Shown one piece after another: positions 42,769 to 51,770 of a stretch of 64,000 nt of DNA (its first letter is position 1; each line of letters begins with the position of its first letter). The position numbers and the translations under genes were made by a program. The notes under the pieces were generated by a model that worked only from the letters and a program-made list of their open reading frames with translations, was not told the DNA's origin and ran no database searches. The DNA is from Niallia taxi (GTDB lineage Bacteria; Bacillota; Bacilli; Bacillales; Cytobacillaceae). Where the stretch lies: NCBI RefSeq assembly GCF_032818155.1, contig NZ_CP102589.1:2776001-2840000 (forward strand), written 5' to 3'.

Positions 42769-44109
42769 CTAAAAAAGAGACACGTTTTCTTTAGCCGCCT
42801 CTAATCCTAAATTGCTTCGCAGTGTGCCGCCAGCATATTCTGTTTTGAATAATCCTCTGTGCTGCAGCTCTGGGATAACGAATTCTACGAATTGAGACAA
42901 GCCTTCACTCATTTGCTGTGGCATAATGTTAAAGCCGTCTGCTGCTCCATTTTCAAACCATAACTGCAATTCATCAGCAATACTCTCTGGTGTTCCAGCA
43001 ATGGTGTAATGCCCTCTCCCGCCAGCCAAACGCAATAAAAGCTGTCTGATTGTCAGGTTTTCCTTTTTCGCTAGATCACTGATCAATTTTGTCCTGCTTT
43101 GATGTCCCTTGATTGCCTCTATTTCAGGCAGCTCTGGGAATGGTCCATCTAACGGATAGGAAGTCAAGTCAAAGCCAACTCTGTTGGAAAGCTGTAAAAG
43201 ACTGTATTCAGGATTAGTGAGATTATGGAGCTCTGTCTCTTTTGCATTTGCCTCCTCCACCGTATTGGCAATCACAGGGCAAATCCCAGGCAGGATTAAT
43301 ACTTTTTCTGGGTCACGGTCAAAGTCACGAACCCTGGATTTCAACTTTTTATAGAAGCTTTTAGCCTCTTCTAATGTTTGCTGTGCAGTAAACACGATTT
43401 CTGCATATTTTGCTGCGAAATCTATTCCATCCTTAGAGGACCCTGCTTGGACAATAATCGGTTTTCCTTGTGGAGATCGTGGACTGTTTAAGGGACCTTT
43501 TACAGAAAAGTGGCTGCCTTTATGGTTGATTTCATGGACCTTCTCACTTAACGCATACACCCCTGCCTCTTTATCCTTAACAAGTGAGCCTTCCTCCCAG
43601 CTGTCCCAAAGCTTATGTGTCACCTCTAAAAACTCTGTTGCTCTTTTATACCTTTCCTCATGTCCGGCAATCTCTTCAAGACTGAAGTTACTTGCTTCCT
43701 CATCTGTTCCAGAAGTGATGACATTCCAGCCTGCTCTGCCATTGCTCAAATGGTCGAGAGAAGAGAAGCTTCTAGCGACATTGAAGGGCTCAGTAAATGA
43801 TGTTGAAACAGTTCCAATTAAACCGATGTTTTTTGTAACAGCTGCTAGTGCGGGCAAGAGGATGAGCGGCTCCATCCCACCTCCTCCAAGCTCACCATAC
43901 TGAACAGCTTTTTTCGAAACAGAATATCTGTTGGCCATAAAGATTGAATCAAATTTTGCTGCTTCTGCTTTTGCCGCAATTTCCTGGTAATAATTGAAAT
44001 CTTGGACCCTTTCTACCTCGGAGGATGGATGCCTCCATGCCCCCTCATGATGTCCCATACTTGTTAAAAACAAATTCAAACGCATCTCTCTAGCAGTATG
44101 ATTAGCCAT
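42769..44109 (-). CDS. FMN-dependent monooxygenase, NtaA/SnaA/DszA family
   Basis: Product of 446 residues, bacterial luciferase-like TIM barrel. Typical features are LNLFLTSMGHHEGAWRHP at the start, ILLPALAAVTKNIGLIGTVSTSFTEPFNVARSFSSLDHLSNGRAGWNVITS and GSSKDGIDFAAKYAEIVFTA. The group uses reduced FMN and O2 to cleave C-S or C-N bonds. The ssuC and ssuB genes lie directly upstream on the same strand, so a sulfur source is the likely substrate class. A separate flavin reductase is needed and is not seen here. AAAGGAGGAG precedes the ATG. Confidence 0.9.
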   Translation of the reverse strand: MANHTAREMRLNLFLTSMGHHEGAWRHPSSEVERVQDFNYYQEIAAKAEAAKFDSIFMANRYSVSKKAVQYGELGGGGMEPLILLPALAAVTKNIGLIGTVSTSFTEPFNVARSFSSLDHLSNGRAGWNVITSGTDEEASNFSLEEIAGHEERYKRATEFLEVTHKLWDSWEEGSLVKDKEAGVYALSEKVHEINHKGSHFSVKGPLNSPRSPQGKPIIVQAGSSKDGIDFAAKYAEIVFTAQQTLEEAKSFYKKLKSRVRDFDRDPEKVLILPGICPVIANTVEEANAKETELHNLTNPEYSLLQLSNRVGFDLTSYPLDGPFPELPEIEAIKGHQSRTKLISDLAKKENLTIRQLLLRLAGGRGHYTIAGTPESIADELQLWFENGAADGFNIMPQQMSEGLSQFVEFVIPELQHRGLFKTEYAGGTLRSNLGLEAAKENVSLF

Positions 44110-44132
44110 ATAAATCTCCTCCTTTTTCTTTT

Positions 44133-44975
44133 TTATCCTTTAAAGCTATCCTGCCATTTGAGCAGTCTTCTTTCAAAAAGCCTAACAAATGAATCAGACA
44201 CTTTTCCAAATACAGCAAAGATAATAATTCCCACAAATACAACCGTCGTTTGGGAGAACTGTCTTGCATCGGTAATCAGGTAACCAATCCCTTCACTTGA
44301 ACCCATAAGCTCTGCTGCTACTAACGCAAGCCATGCTGCACCTAACGCAAGGCGGAGGCCAAGCAGGATATTCGGCAATGCAGATGGGATAATTAAGTTT
44401 GTAATCTGTTTCCATTTGCTGTATTGCAAAATTCTAGCAACCTCAAACATCTTTCCGTCGACACTGCGAATGCCAAGAAAGGCATTTACATAAAGGGGAA
44501 AAAACGCGCCTTTTGCAATCAGGAGAATCTTTGAAACCTCTCCAAATCCGAACCACAATATAAACAGGGGAATTACTGCTAATGTCGGAATTGTCCGCAG
44601 CATTTGCATCGTCGGATCAAGTGTATGTTCCATTTTGTTCGAAAATCCAACCGCCAGCCCTGCCAAAAGGCCAAGTGATCCGCCAATTAAAAATCCGCCA
44701 ATTGCCCGCAGAAAACTGACTTGAAAGTGATACAGCAGATTTCCATTCCTCAGTAAATCAATGAAGGCCATAAAGATTTCGCTTGGCCTTGGCAGCAGCG
44801 TTTCTGACACAAATCCGTAAATTCCGGCTGCCTCCCAAACAGCGATAAGAAGAGCTGGAAAAATGAAGCCTCTAAGTAAGATAATGAGCTTTGAATCAAG
44901 CTGCCTTTTTTTCTTGCTTTTCTTCGTTTTATTCACAACGGTTTCTTCGTAAATTAGTTCGGTATTATTACTCAA
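44133..44975 (-). CDS. ssuC: Sulfonate-type ABC permease SsuC
   Basis: Product of 280 residues, BPD_transp_1 family, with six or so membrane helices after a cationic N-terminus. The EAA loop is [45 protein letters not shown]. Start overlaps the ssuB stop by 4 bp, so translation is coupled. Completes the importer with SsuB and the binding protein at 40972-41982. Symbol given by similarity to the ssu family; substrate specificity is not proven. Confidence 0.87.
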   Translation of the reverse strand: MSNNTELIYEETVVNKTKKSKKKRQLDSKLIILLRGFIFPALLIAVWEAAGIYGFVSETLLPRPSEIFMAFIDLLRNGNLLYHFQVSFLRAIGGFLIGGSLGLLAGLAVGFSNKMEHTLDPTMQMLRTIPTLAVIPLFILWFGFGEVSKILLIAKGAFFPLYVNAFLGIRSVDGKMFEVARILQYSKWKQITNLIIPSALPNILLGLRLALGAAWLALVAAELMGSSEGIGYLITDARQFSQTTVVFVGIIIFAVFGKVSDSFVRLFERRLLKWQDSFKG

Positions 44976-45748
44976 CGTGCACTCCCTCCAATCAATTCAT
45001 TATCCCTTTGCTCTGTTTTCTCAAATTCCTGCAATATTTGCTGACGGTATGATTGAAACGTAATATCTGATTTTTTCCTTGGGTATGGCAAATTCACATC
45101 GATAATCTTCTGAATTGACCCTGGTCTGGCATTCATGATCACAACCCTATTACCTAAATAAATTGCTTCATCAAGGTCATGTGTAACAAAAAGCATCGTT
45201 GTTTTGTTTTCCTGCCATATATTTAATAGAGCATCCTGCATATGTGTTCTTGTGAAAGCATCTAAAGCACCGAATGGTTCATCCAGCAAAAGCACCTTAG
45301 GATTGCGTAGCAATGCCCTTGCGATTGCTGCTCTTTGGGCCATTCCACCTGAAAGCTCTCGCGGATACGATTTTGCAAAGCCGTCCAATTTCACTAGCTT
45401 AATTAACTCTGCCACCTGCTTTTTTATGTCTTTATTCTTTAAGGAGAAGTTTGCTGCAATATTCTTTTCAACCGTATGCCATGGAAACAGACGCGGTTCT
45501 TGAAAGATAAAGCCTTTATCAATGCTTGGACCAGCCACTTCCTCTCCATCAATCAGTACAGAGCCAGTTGTATCGATATCAAGACCAGCAATAATTTTCA
45601 ACAACGTGCTTTTTCCACATCCGCTTGGACCGATGATTGTGATGAATTCGCCTTTTTCTACCGTTAAATCAATATCCTTTAATGCATGTGTATCACCGTT
45701 TTTTGAGCTGAACCTTTTATTTAAATCATGGACTGCAAGTAATGCCAT
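44972..45748 (-). CDS. ssuB: Sulfonate-type ABC ATPase SsuB
   Basis: Product of 258 residues. Walker [10 protein letters not shown], signature [15 protein letters not shown], Walker [14 protein letters not shown] and the switch histidine [12 protein letters not shown] are all present. It powers SsuC. Upstream lies a terminator and then yezD; downstream, ssuC and the monooxygenase gene follow without gaps, so the operon runs ssuB-ssuC-monooxygenase. Confidence 0.9.
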   Translation of the reverse strand: MALLAVHDLNKRFSSKNGDTHALKDIDLTVEKGEFITIIGPSGCGKSTLLKIIAGLDIDTTGSVLIDGEEVAGPSIDKGFIFQEPRLFPWHTVEKNIAANFSLKNKDIKKQVAELIKLVKLDGFAKSYPRELSGGMAQRAAIARALLRNPKVLLLDEPFGALDAFTRTHMQDALLNIWQENKTTMLFVTHDLDEAIYLGNRVVIMNARPGSIQKIIDVNLPYPRKKSDITFQSYRQQILQEFEKTEQRDNELIGGSAR

Positions 45749-45796
45749 TGAAAACTTCTCCCTTCTTTGTCTTCAAACATTGAAATTAATATGTAC

Positions 45797-45844
45797 AAAA
45801 AAAAGACACGCGCTTCCAATAGCAATCGTGTCTTCTCCGGATGA
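45797..45844 (-). terminator. yezD terminator
   Basis: AAGACACG (45803-45810) / CGTGTCTT (45837-45844), followed on the minus strand by a T run. It may also act as an attenuator between yezD and ssuB, since no other promoter is obvious. Confidence 0.6.
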
Positions 45845-45866
45845 CCGGTCGAATGACTTTATGTTA

Positions 45867-46025
45867 TTAGCCTTTTTTGGGATTGTCCGTTTGAATGCGG
45901 ATTTTTTCTTCCCGTTCAATTTGAGCAATCTTTCCAGCATGGAGTGTGATTGTAACAGAACCGTACTCAATTTCCTTTAAAATCGAAATGATATATTTTT
46001 CATTTTCGAAAGTCACTTCTGCCAT
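45867..46025 (-). CDS. yezD: YezD family protein (DUF2292)
   Basis: Product of 52 residues, matching YezD: FENEKYIISILKEIEYGSVTITLHAGKIAQIEREEKIRI. It is a small protein found beside sulfur-assimilation genes in Bacillales; function unknown. The start at 46025 (MAEVTF) has AAAGGGG 9 nt upstream. The location before ssuB fits a sulfur role. Confidence 0.85.
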   Translation of the reverse strand: MAEVTFENEKYIISILKEIEYGSVTITLHAGKIAQIEREEKIRIQTDNPKKG

Positions 46026-46070
46026 TTTAATAACCCCTTTACGAATTTTTTCCAAATCTTTTGCTAGATA

Positions 46071-46109
46071 AAAAAAGCCGCTTACTCCATTTATCTGGGT
46101 AGCGGCCTT
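46071..46109 (-). terminator. Terminator of the Fbp-like gene
   Basis: GCCGCT (46077-46082) / AGCGGC (46101-46106) with flanking AAG/CTT, and a T run on the minus strand, between the Fbp-like gene and yezD. Confidence 0.65.
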
Positions 46110-46129
46110 CAGTTTTCTGATCAGCACTA

Positions 46130-46291
46130 TTATTCTTTTATATTTTTCAAGCGCGCAAACTCGATTTCCAAATCTGTTAAAGTTAATTCATACAAATGCT
46201 GTTCGCCTTTTTTATAATGCTTAGCTGCTATTAAAGAATCAATGATATAATGCTTTCGTCTATCAACCAACTCTTTTAATATACGAGACAT
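46130..46291 (-). CDS. Fur-regulated basic protein A-like (FbpA family)
   Basis: Product of 53 residues. The KHYIIDSLIAAKHYKKGEQHLYELTLTDLEIEFARL segment fits the short FbpA domain ('LyeLtLsdLE'). B. subtilis FbpA-C are small basic proteins under Fur that help reprogramme iron use together with FsrA RNA. The start at 46291 is 6 nt after GGGGAG; the ATG two codons earlier sits on that site. No clear Fur box is seen directly upstream. Confidence 0.7.
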   Translation of the reverse strand: MSRILKELVDRRKHYIIDSLIAAKHYKKGEQHLYELTLTDLEIEFARLKNIKE

Positions 46292-46368
46292 TGTCATCTC
46301 CCCTTAGTAAACTAGTGTTGAATACTAATTATTCTAATCTTTTTACTTGGTTTTAGAACAAAATATAA

Positions 46369-47571
46369 TTAACGATGAATTTTTTCCATATATCTCGCCT
46401 TGTAATCCACTGTATCTGGATATTTGATGCCAACACCTGTATTTAAGCAAACTACTTTTTCTGTATTGCCAATCCAGCCTGATTCACGCAGTTTGTCTGC
46501 TGCGGCAACTGTTGCTGCGCCTTCTGGACATATGAACTGTCCCTCTGACTTTGCAATAAACTGCTGGGCATTTGTGATTTCTTCTTCTGACACTGCAATC
46601 GCACAGCCTTTCGTCTCATAGATTGCTTCTAAAACAAGAAAGTCGCCTAAAGCCTTAGGCACATTTATTCCGAATGCCTTCGTTTCAGAGTTATCCCAAA
46701 AGTCAGATTCTTTTTTTCCTTCTACATATGCTTTAACAATTGGTGCACAGCCTTCTGCTTGAACGGCAACTAAGCGTGGGAATGGCCCATTAATCCAGCC
46801 GAGCTCCTGCATTTCAAGAAACGCCTTATATATACCGATTAATCCAACGCCACCTCCAGTTGGATAAAGAATAACATCTGGAAGCTCCCAGCCAAATTGT
46901 TCAGCAATTTCATAGCCCATCGTCTTTTTACCTTCTATGCGATAAGGCTCCTTTAATGTAGATGCATCGAAATAACCGTTTTCTTTTATAAGCTCTGCTG
47001 TGATTTTTCCTGCATCACTAATTACTCCATCAACAAGGTATAATTCTCCCCCAGATATACTTACTTCCTTTCTCGTGATTTCAGGAGCATCTAATGGCAT
47101 TACAACATGTGCACGAATACCAGCTTTAGCAGAATAAAGGGACCACGCTGCACCTGCATTGCCATTTGTCGGCATTGCCAGCTCCTTTACACCAAGCTCC
47201 TTTGCTTTCGAAACCCCGACTGCAGCGCCTCTTGCTTTAAAGGAGCCTGTTGGTACAAGCCCTTCATCCTTTAAATAAAGCTTGTGAAGCTGTAATTCCT
47301 TTCCTGCTCTTTCTAGTGGAAGAAGTGGCGTCATCCCTTCTCCTAGTGTTTTAACATTCTTTTCATTAAGCACTGGCAGGACCTCGTGGTATCTCCATAG
47401 AGTTTTTTCCCTGCTTTGTAAATCGTCCTTATGAATTTCATTTTTTAATGATTGTAAGTCATAACGAGCAAGCAATGGCGAGCCACAGCTACATAGTTGC
47501 TGTATTTCTTCGGCAGAATATTGATTGCTGCATTTCGGGCATTCTAGATTGTTTATGTAGCTATATCTCAT
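46369..47571 (-). CDS. thrC: Threonine synthase
   Basis: Product of 400 residues, PLP-dependent fold-type II. An N-terminal CxxC zinc-ribbon-like segment (LECPKCSNQYS, then CSCGS) precedes the catalytic domain with the PLP lysine in PTGSFKARGAAVG and glycine-rich TNGNAGAAWS, PTGGGVGLIG. It converts O-phosphohomoserine to threonine. Start ATG 47571 (MRYSYI), with TTTTGGAGG upstream. It stands apart from hom and thrB, which are not in this window. Its 130-nt leader has a promoter and an attenuator-like structure. Confidence 0.9.
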   Translation of the reverse strand: MRYSYINNLECPKCSNQYSAEEIQQLCSCGSPLLARYDLQSLKNEIHKDDLQSREKTLWRYHEVLPVLNEKNVKTLGEGMTPLLPLERAGKELQLHKLYLKDEGLVPTGSFKARGAAVGVSKAKELGVKELAMPTNGNAGAAWSLYSAKAGIRAHVVMPLDAPEITRKEVSISGGELYLVDGVISDAGKITAELIKENGYFDASTLKEPYRIEGKKTMGYEIAEQFGWELPDVILYPTGGGVGLIGIYKAFLEMQELGWINGPFPRLVAVQAEGCAPIVKAYVEGKKESDFWDNSETKAFGINVPKALGDFLVLEAIYETKGCAIAVSEEEITNAQQFIAKSEGQFICPEGAATVAAADKLRESGWIGNTEKVVCLNTGVGIKYPDTVDYKARYMEKIHR

Positions 47572-47602
47572 GCTAACCTCCAAAATTAATTTATTTAAGA
47601 TG

Positions 47603-47676
47603 AAAAAAAGAGACCAACAAAATACAGGCCGGAATGGACCCGTAATTCGCTGAATCTCTAGTGATCTAGTCGATTC
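47603..47676 (-). promoter_or_regulatory. thrC leader: terminator and competing hairpin
   Basis: On the minus strand a hairpin AGAGA (47659... inner CAGC/GTTG and TACGGG/CCTGTA helices) to TCTCT (47613-47609), then seven T residues, is a terminator before thrC. It overlaps an upstream hairpin GAATC-GA-CTAG-ATCA-CTAG-A-GATTC (47676-47652), so only one can form. No T-box, S-box or leader ORF with threonine codons is seen. The layout is that of a transcriptional attenuator with an unknown signal. Confidence 0.6.
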
Positions 47677-47707
47677 TTTTCAATATTTTGCAATATCTGA
47701 TAAACCT

Positions 47708-47737
47708 ATGTTAACAGCATCTAAAAGTTGTTGTCAA
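47708..47737 (-). promoter_or_regulatory. thrC promoter
   Basis: Minus-strand TTGACA (47737-47732), 18-bp spacer, TAACAT (47713-47708). Transcription from about 47700 would give a leader of about 130 nt. Confidence 0.7.
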
Positions 47738-47789
47738 TCATTTTTTAGGGTATTCTTATTGATTTACTTGGAATAATTGTTTAGTCCCA

Positions 47790-48314
47790 TTATTCAGTCT
47801 GTATTTTTTCTTTTTCCATTAGCTTTTTGTTAGGATAGACTGTCGAAACATAATGATAAAACAATCCAGTCACTGATTGGGTAAATAAAAAGATTGGAAA
47901 GGCAAAAGGTAAGCTATAGTTATTCTGATATGTAATAATATGCAGGATGGTGAAAAGCCACTGTGCAAGAACCCCGAATAAAGCCCACCCAGCTATGTAA
48001 TATCCAAACGTCCTTTTGCGTATTTTCATCACTTCATAAAAATACATAAAGGCATAACCAAAAGGACCATATAATGCATAGTAAACCAGGTCGAAAAACT
48101 CATAATGGTTTGTGTCATTTTCGCGATATAAATCCAGTAATCCTCCCCCTATCGTAAAGTCGTACACGATACCTGTTGAAATCCCCCATAATAAACTCAT
48201 ACATGTTATTTCCCTGCGAAGCTTTTTTGGCGAAAACACAACGAATAAGTACGCGGCAACAGTAAAAATCAATAAGGAAATTTCATTGATATCAAATTTT
48301 CCGATCCAAATCAT
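47790..48314 (-). CDS. CBO0543-like membrane protein
   Basis: Product of 174 residues with five or so membrane helices (ISLLIFTVAAYLFVVFSPKKLRREITCMSLLWGISTGIVYDFTIG; VYYALYGPFGYAFMYFYEVMKIRKRTFGYYIAGWALFGVLAQWLF). It resembles small Bacillales membrane proteins annotated as CBO0543 family; function unknown. Start ATG 48314 overlaps the stop of the upstream gene by 4 bp, so the two are coupled. Confidence 0.7.
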   Translation of the reverse strand: MIWIGKFDINEISLLIFTVAAYLFVVFSPKKLRREITCMSLLWGISTGIVYDFTIGGGLLDLYRENDTNHYEFFDLVYYALYGPFGYAFMYFYEVMKIRKRTFGYYIAGWALFGVLAQWLFTILHIITYQNNYSLPFAFPIFLFTQSVTGLFYHYVSTVYPNKKLMEKEKIQTE

Positions 48315-48793
48315 CGTGTCAGCACCTCGTTTTCTTTTTCTACTATGTATGTTTGATACCACTTATGTATCAAAAGCCCAAAAATATGCAATGCAACATA
48401 GTAAGAAAAATCATACAGTATGGACCAATCTTTAACTGTTGTCACCTTTAAATAATGACTAATACTAGTCACAGCTAAAATAACCAAAGATGAAACAATG
48501 ATGTGTGTAAGCTTTTTGAATAGTGAAGCATCTGTACGCCCAAAATTTAAAGAAATTAAGACAATTAGCGGAATAATGATACTCCTTTTTATTAAATAAG
48601 CGATAAAATTCCAAGTATCATGGGAATAGGTAATGAAACCAAGCTCTTCATAAATAAGCCATGTCCAATTAAGATTAACAATTAACACACATAAAAACAA
48701 AACGGTGTTTTCTACGACACTAAGCTTCTTTTTTTGTACAAAAAAACAAATGATGGAAATCCAGCCTATAAAAAAGTAAACTGCAAACGCCAT
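48311..48793 (-). CDS. CBO0543-like membrane protein
   Basis: Product of 160 residues, four or five helices: AVYFFIGWISIICFFVQKKKLSVVENTVLFLCVLIVNLNWTWLIYEE and RSIIIPLIVLISLNFG, then SSLVILAVTSISHYL and YYVALHIFGLLIH. TGGAGG precedes the ATG. It appears to be a diverged sister of the downstream gene with which it overlaps. Function unknown. Confidence 0.7.
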   Translation of the reverse strand: MAFAVYFFIGWISIICFFVQKKKLSVVENTVLFLCVLIVNLNWTWLIYEELGFITYSHDTWNFIAYLIKRSIIIPLIVLISLNFGRTDASLFKKLTHIIVSSLVILAVTSISHYLKVTTVKDWSILYDFSYYVALHIFGLLIHKWYQTYIVEKENEVLTR

Positions 48794-48967
48794 TTTAACC
48801 TCCAGTGACTTTTTTTTCTATTATTTCCTTTAAAAGTGCACATTATTATGCGTTTTTTGCCGTTTGGCTCGTCTTTTTTTTTAGGACTACACGAATGCCT
48901 TACCGTTTTTTCAAATACTTCATTTAATAATATAGAGTAAATTTAGAATAAGAAGAGAGGTGTAAAA

Positions 48968-49720
48968 ATGAGGGAACAGGAACTGCACATTTTTCTACAC
49001 ATCCCAAAAACCGGTGGATCTACCTTAAACTCCATTTTCACAAGACAATTTTCAGCAGAGGAATTGTATGACCATGAGCTTTTTCAAAATAAGATTATTC
49101 CGTTTGCCGACTTAACTTCCGAGGACAGGAACCAGATTCATGCGATTGCAGGGCATCTTCTGTATGGTGCTCATGAACAATTTACAAAACCGTACCATTA
49201 TTTCACGATGCTGCGCCATCCAGTCGACAGAGTTCTTTCGTTATATTCTTATTTAAAAAATTATCCAGGCTATGAACGATTGCAGAACATGAGCTTAGAG
49301 GAATATGTTCGGACAGAACCAGAGGCTCAAAATGGCCAAACTCTCCTTTTATGCGGTACCCCAATTCAATATGATGTCAGCCTTGCGAAACAACGGCTAG
49401 AGACATTTGATGTTGTTGGCATTACAGAACGATTCGATGAATCCTTGTATTTGCTGAAATCTGCCTTTGGTTGGACAGACATTCATTATGAAAAGGTAAA
49501 CATCACAAAAACAAAGTTAAGGCGTGCGGATGTACCTTTGGAAACAATTAAGCTGATTGAAGAGCATAACAAGCTCGATTTAGAGCTGTATCAATTCGCT
49601 AAAGAGCTTCTCCAAAAAAGGCTAACAAACTTGCCAAATCGAGAAAAAAAAGCCATGAAAAGCTTCGTGCAAAAACAAAAATACATGAACAAGCAAAGTA
49701 AAAAAGCAAAGCCAAATTAA
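48968..49720 (+). CDS. Sulfotransferase-family protein
   Basis: Product of 250 residues, sulfotransferase family 2-like. The PAPS 5'-phosphosulfate loop is HIFLHIPKTGGSTLNSIF and the 3'-phosphate motif is TMLRHPVDRVLSLYSYL. It should transfer sulfate from PAPS to a carbohydrate-type acceptor, perhaps a surface glycan; acceptor unknown. The C-terminus (about 215-250) is very basic. AGAGAGGTG precedes the ATG. Monocistronic with its own terminator. Confidence 0.87.
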   Translation: MREQELHIFLHIPKTGGSTLNSIFTRQFSAEELYDHELFQNKIIPFADLTSEDRNQIHAIAGHLLYGAHEQFTKPYHYFTMLRHPVDRVLSLYSYLKNYPGYERLQNMSLEEYVRTEPEAQNGQTLLLCGTPIQYDVSLAKQRLETFDVVGITERFDESLYLLKSAFGWTDIHYEKVNITKTKLRRADVPLETIKLIEEHNKLDLELYQFAKELLQKRLTNLPNREKKAMKSFVQKQKYMNKQSKKAKPN

Positions 49721-49737
49721 TTTAGCTTTGCTTTTTT
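49701..49737 (+). terminator. Sulfotransferase terminator
   Basis: AAAAAGCAAAGC (49701-49712) / GCTTTGCTTTTT (49725-49736), overlapping the last codons. Confidence 0.7.
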
Positions 49738-49780
49738 ACTTTTAAGAAATATGTCCAAATTTAATTGGAAGCATAATATG

Positions 49781-50887
49781 TTATTTACTAACCGAGCTCC
49801 CTTTCACAGAAGTCTTCACTAAAACAATTAAGTATAACAGGATTGGCAGCATAAACTGCAGGGGCATACTTAAAAAATAATGTATTACACGAAGTCCTTC
49901 ATATACGTGGTCAGCAAAATATCTGCTAATAAATATAGAAAAGACAGAGATTATAAATATCATTGGCATAACAAAATATCGATATGGAAGCTTAAAGATA
50001 TATTCAAGACCTTTTAAGCCGCCATATATAAAAACCGAGCTTTTTACAAGGACGCCCAGCATGATCATAAACACAGAAATAACATCTATTCTCTCAATAA
50101 ATTCGCCGATGGAGACAAGCCTTGTTGCAGATAGAAGCGGAAAGTTGGCACGCAGGGCAATATTACTTCCTAAAGAGGTCGTAATCAACAAGCTTGTTAA
50201 TGTCAAAAATAGCCCGGAAGAAACTACAGAAACAAAATAGGTCAACCTGCTATCCTTGAAATTTCTTACTAATGGCAGAATACACATGAAAACGACCATT
50301 TCTCCATAAGGTCTTGCCACTTCGTACGGAAACATGCTTTTAATAAAGATTCCTACACCTCGCCCCATTACCGGCTGGATATTTTCCAGAGACATACTTC
50401 TGCTTCCATACAAGAAGATTATCAATAATAATAAAAAGAAAATGGAATAAGGTGTCAACACCTCTGTGGTCCGCCCAAGCACTTCTATACCAAGATATAA
50501 TATATAGCCGAGCAAAACGGTTAATGTTAAGGAAATAAATTCAATTGGAGTTACTGGTAATATTGCTGCTGAGGTTAACTCACTAAAATCTCTTACAATG
50601 CGGGCAGCAATATAAAAAAAATAAACAGCATATATGAAACTGATGATAATAGCAACAGGCCTGCTGAAGCAATATTCTAAAATTTGATACAAATTTTTGT
50701 CTGGCAGCATGTAAATAATTTTAAAATAAAAAAACGCAACGATAACGCCAATAAAGGTAGACAATAGGATAACAAGCCAGCTGTCTTCTCTTGCCTCTAA
50801 GCCAATCCCAAAAACTAAAGAGCTTCCTAAGTTAAAGGCTAATATTAATGCAAATAATTGTGTTAAAGAAATTCTTTCTGTTAACAT
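49781..50887 (-). CDS. GerAB-type spore germination permease
   Basis: Product of 368 residues with ten predicted helices of the amino acid-polyamine-organocation-like GerAB family: LTQLFALILAFNLGSSLVFGIG at the start, and conserved GRGVGIFIKSMFPYEVARPYGEMVVFMCILPLV in the middle. GerAB subunits bind germinants such as L-alanine in the spore inner membrane. GerAA and GerAC partners are not adjacent, so this is an orphan B subunit (compare YndE). Weak ribosome binding site AAGGGA. Confidence 0.9.
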   Translation of the reverse strand: MLTERISLTQLFALILAFNLGSSLVFGIGLEAREDSWLVILLSTFIGVIVAFFYFKIIYMLPDKNLYQILEYCFSRPVAIIISFIYAVYFFYIAARIVRDFSELTSAAILPVTPIEFISLTLTVLLGYILYLGIEVLGRTTEVLTPYSIFFLLLLIIFLYGSRSMSLENIQPVMGRGVGIFIKSMFPYEVARPYGEMVVFMCILPLVRNFKDSRLTYFVSVVSSGLFLTLTSLLITTSLGSNIALRANFPLLSATRLVSIGEFIERIDVISVFMIMLGVLVKSSVFIYGGLKGLEYIFKLPYRYFVMPMIFIISVFSIFISRYFADHVYEGLRVIHYFLSMPLQFMLPILLYLIVLVKTSVKGSSVSK

Positions 50888-51004
50888 AGCTGCTGCTTCC
50901 CTCTTTTCCCTACAATCCTCAATCGGCAGAAAGTAATCATGCCTATATTTCCCATTATTATGTGTGAATATGTAAGGCTATTGAGAGCAATTTGAAAGGA
51001 CTGG

Positions 51005-51037
51005 AAAAAGCCCCTTTCATGCTTTAGAAAGGGGCTT
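51005..51037 (-). terminator. Terminator of the 51.0-kb HAD gene
   Basis: AAGCCCCTTTC (51008-51018) / GAAAGGGGCTT (51027-51037), followed on the minus strand by TTTTT. Confidence 0.75.
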
Positions 51038-51041
51038 CATT

Positions 51042-51695
51042 TCAGTATGGAGCTAGAACAGCATGTAATTCACGCAGGTTATCTATTACCTGATCAGCTT
51101 GAACAAGCTCCATTACCTTCGCAAAGTCAAAATTACAGCCGATTGCAAGTAAGTCATTCGCTTTTGCTGCTTGTATATCTGACAAACGGTCACCAACCAC
51201 AGCACCCGAGGTTATGTTATATTTATCTACTACTAATTTCACTAAGTCAGCTTTATCCAATGTATCGATTTGCGCTATACTAAATGTTTCTGTTACCCAT
51301 TTATCTAACGTGTAATACTTCACAATTGCCTTTAAATAGGTGGGCAGTCCATTGCTTGCAATGAAAATAGAGTAGCCGTGTTCCTTCAATAAAGGAAGTA
51401 TTTCTGTTACATATGGATATAGTGCTCCTTTACCATTGCGGATATTTCCGACCAATCTTTCCAAAAAATAAGCATCTGTTTCCGCACGGACTTCCTTGCT
51501 ATGTTGAGGTAATAAAGCTTCCCATACTTGTGGAAGCGGTATCCCCATAATATCCCTGTATTTCTCTATTGGTGTTTTTTCATTCCATAGATTTTTATCC
51601 CTTAAACGTTGAAAAGCATCCTCTAGTGATAATTCGAGAATAGTATTTGTTTGGAACAACGTCCCATCCATGTCAAAAATAATGGCATTTAGCAT
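51042..51695 (-). CDS. HAD-family hydrolase
   Basis: Product of 217 residues, HAD subfamily IA: motif I IIFDMDGTLFQTN, motif II FIASNGLPTYL, lysine motif TLDKADLVK and motif IV VVGDRLSDIQAAKAND. Such proteins act on small phosphorylated metabolites (phosphoglycolate or nucleotide type). Start ATG 51695 after AAGGAGCG. Substrate not decidable. Confidence 0.88.
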   Translation of the reverse strand: MLNAIIFDMDGTLFQTNTILELSLEDAFQRLRDKNLWNEKTPIEKYRDIMGIPLPQVWEALLPQHSKEVRAETDAYFLERLVGNIRNGKGALYPYVTEILPLLKEHGYSIFIASNGLPTYLKAIVKYYTLDKWVTETFSIAQIDTLDKADLVKLVVDKYNITSGAVVGDRLSDIQAAKANDLLAIGCNFDFAKVMELVQADQVIDNLRELHAVLAPY

Positions 51696-51770
51696 TTAAA
51701 CGCTCCTTTTTTAAAAGGCTATTAATCAGAGAGACGGAGGGGATTTTAAAGGATTTTATCAGTGCTAGTA

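Noticed and set aside
47600..47700. T-box or S-box riboswitch before thrC
   Set aside because: No T-box GGUGG-type element or specifier stem and no S-box core sequence is present.
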